Assembly (NCBI GenBank): GCA_008933735.1
Contig: WBUL01000007.1
Span: 1 to 64,000, forward strand
Direction: 5' to 3'
DNA: 64,000 nt
Source: Anaerolineae bacterium
GTDB lineage: Bacteria > Chloroflexota > Anaerolineae > Aggregatilineales > J027
Below are positions 62,942 to 64,000 of the stretch, piece after piece; position 1 is the first letter of the stretch; the number at the start of each line of letters is the position of its first letter. Position numbers and translations under genes: made by a program. Under the pieces are notes generated by a model. It was not told where the DNA came from. It made no database searches and saw nothing but the letters and a program-made list of their open reading frames with translations.

Positions 62942-64000
62942 GTGAAGAAAAAACTGCTTTACACGCTTATGATTGTGGCGCTGCTGGCTGTAGCGGTCGT
63001 CCCCGGCGTTACCGCTCAGGATGAACTCTCCGGCCAGTTGGAAATCTTCTCCTGGTGGGCAGGCGATGAAGGCCCAGCATTGGAAGCCCTCATTGCGCTC
63101 TACAATGGAAAATATCCGAATGTTGAAGTCATCAACTCGGCAGTAACGGGTGGTTCTGGTGTGAATGCCCGTGCCGTCCTCAAGACCCGTATGCTCGGTG
63201 GCGAACCGCCCAGCACGTTCCAGGTTCATGCTGGTCAGGAACTCACCGGAACGTATGTGGTAGCAGACCGGATGGAAGATATCACCTTCATCTATGAAGA
63301 AGAAGGCTGGCTGGACAAATTCCCGCAGGGTATTCTTGATGCGATGAGCTATGAAGGCGGTATTTACAGCGTACCGGTCAATATCCACCGCTCCAATGTG
63401 ATGTGGTATGTCCCCGCCAAACTCGAAGAATGGGGAATTGAAGCCCCGGCGACCTGGGACGATTTCCTGGCGGTCTGCCCGACCCTTCAGGAAGCAGGCG
63501 TGGTGCCGCTGGTCGTTGGTGAAGCCTGGACTGTCAATCACCTGTGGGAAAGCGTTGCCCTGGCAGTCCTCGGTGCGGACGGCTGGAATGCGCTCTGGAC
63601 AGGTGAACTCGACCCGGCGGGTGAAGAAATGGTTGCCGTATGGAATCGGTTCGGCGAGGTACTGGCCTGCTCCAACATTGACGACGATGCCTCTGGCCTC
63701 TCCTGGCAGCAGGCAACGGACAAGATGATTGCGGGTGATGCAGCCTTCAACATCATGGGCGACTGGGCAGCCGGTTACATGACCACCACCCTGGGTCTGA
63801 CCCCTGGCGAAGGCTACGGCTGGGCTCCCTCCCCGGATACTGGTGGCACCTTCATGTGGCTGTCGGACAGCTTTGGTCTGCCCAAAGATGCCCCCAACCG
63901 TGATGCTACGATTGCCTGGCTGAAACTGCTTGGCTCTGTCGAAGGTCAGGATGCCTTCAACCCCCTCAAGGGTTCCATCCCGGCCCGTATTGACGCCGAC
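62942..64000 (+). CDS. Sugar ABC transporter substrate-binding protein, 3' end cut by window
   Basis: A GTG start at 62942 (GGAAGG upstream) opens 353 codons without stop to the right edge. Signal peptide to about residue 24 (ending TAQ), then a family-1 extracellular solute-binding protein: [74 protein letters not shown] and [11 protein letters not shown]. The opening WW-x-G-x-E and [15 protein letters not shown] are like glucose/mannose-type (GtsA) receptors, so hexose or glycoside uptake is likely. Permease and ATPase genes presumably follow outside the window. Confidence 0.88.
   Translation, partial: MKKKLLYTLMIVALLAVAVVPGVTAQDELSGQLEIFSWWAGDEGPALEALIALYNGKYPNVEVINSAVTGGSGVNARAVLKTRMLGGEPPSTFQVHAGQELTGTYVVADRMEDITFIYEEEGWLDKFPQGILDAMSYEGGIYSVPVNIHRSNVMWYVPAKLEEWGIEAPATWDDFLAVCPTLQEAGVVPLVVGEAWTVNHLWESVALAVLGADGWNALWTGELDPAGEEMVAVWNRFGEVLACSNIDDDASGLSWQQATDKMIAGDAAFNIMGDWAAGYMTTTLGLTPGEGYGWAPSPDTGGTFMWLSDSFGLPKDAPNRDATIAWLKLLGSVEGQDAFNPLKGSIPARIDAD

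Overview
The window reads as one contiguous stretch of a moderately GC-rich bacterial chromosome. Multiheme cytochromes, BMP-type nucleoside transporters, secreted SH3b and WD40 proteins, repeated TIR-domain proteins and Tat-type metallophosphoesterases together suggest a Chloroflexota (Anaerolineae-like) genome. That placement is inference from gene content; there is no rRNA or marker gene to prove it. Both ends cut genes: a fasciclin-domain protein on the left and a sugar ABC substrate-binding protein on the right.

Layout. 0-8 kb (mostly minus strand): secreted and membrane proteins, two tandem BMP-family lipoprotein-like binding proteins, a FemAB-like aminoacyltransferase, a zinc-ribbon/DUF3592 membrane protein, and two decayed genes (a DUF3592 copy and an epoxide-hydrolase-like gene) next to a secreted beta-propeller. 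8.1-13.7 kb (plus): a polyamine ABC transporter operon with a PotB-PotC fused permease, two PotD-like binding proteins and PotA. 13.8-16.9 kb: a secreted sugar dehydrogenase and a two-repeat exported protein. 17-20.6 kb (minus): amylosucrase and trehalose synthase, which together link sucrose, glucan, maltose and trehalose.

20.7-27.1 kb (minus): a sulfur/tetrathionate operon, read as ArsR regulator, octaheme tetrathionate-reductase-type cytochrome, heptaheme cytochrome fused to a cytochrome-b membrane domain, YeeE/YedE transporter, and YeeE/YedE-rhodanese fusion. It is preceded by a palindromic operator and a perfect CRP-type site. 27.1-29.5 kb: two divergent TIR-domain genes and a 150-bp MITE-like element. 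29.5-34.4 kb: a membrane HdrD-like iron-sulfur protein, an EVE-PD-(D/E)XK nuclease candidate abutting an AT-rich CcrM/HinfI-type methyltransferase with a gene remnant behind it, and a Bcp peroxiredoxin. 34.5-43.4 kb: a response regulator, three tandem Tat-type metallophosphoesterases, a PPP phosphatase, a polysaccharide deacetylase, two glycosyltransferases and a methyltransferase. 43.4-49.7 kb: a BMP-type nucleoside ABC transporter (ATPase and two permeases, one carrying an about 300-residue insert), the likely partner of the binding proteins at 0.8-3.1 kb. 49.8-56.5 kb: DinB protein, tRNA-Gln, serine hydrolase, CbpA-like J-protein, SLC13 transporter, alpha/beta hydrolase. 56.5-61.5 kb: NERD-helicase facing two TIR-FGE-like fusions, the most defence-like block. 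61.5-64 kb: a four-repeat SH3b protein and the truncated sugar-binding protein.

The best candidates for something new are the TIR plus catalytically empty FGE/C-type-lectin pair beside the NERD helicase, the EVE-nuclease/methyltransferase pair, and the tetrathionate operon with its cytochrome c-cytochrome b fusion.
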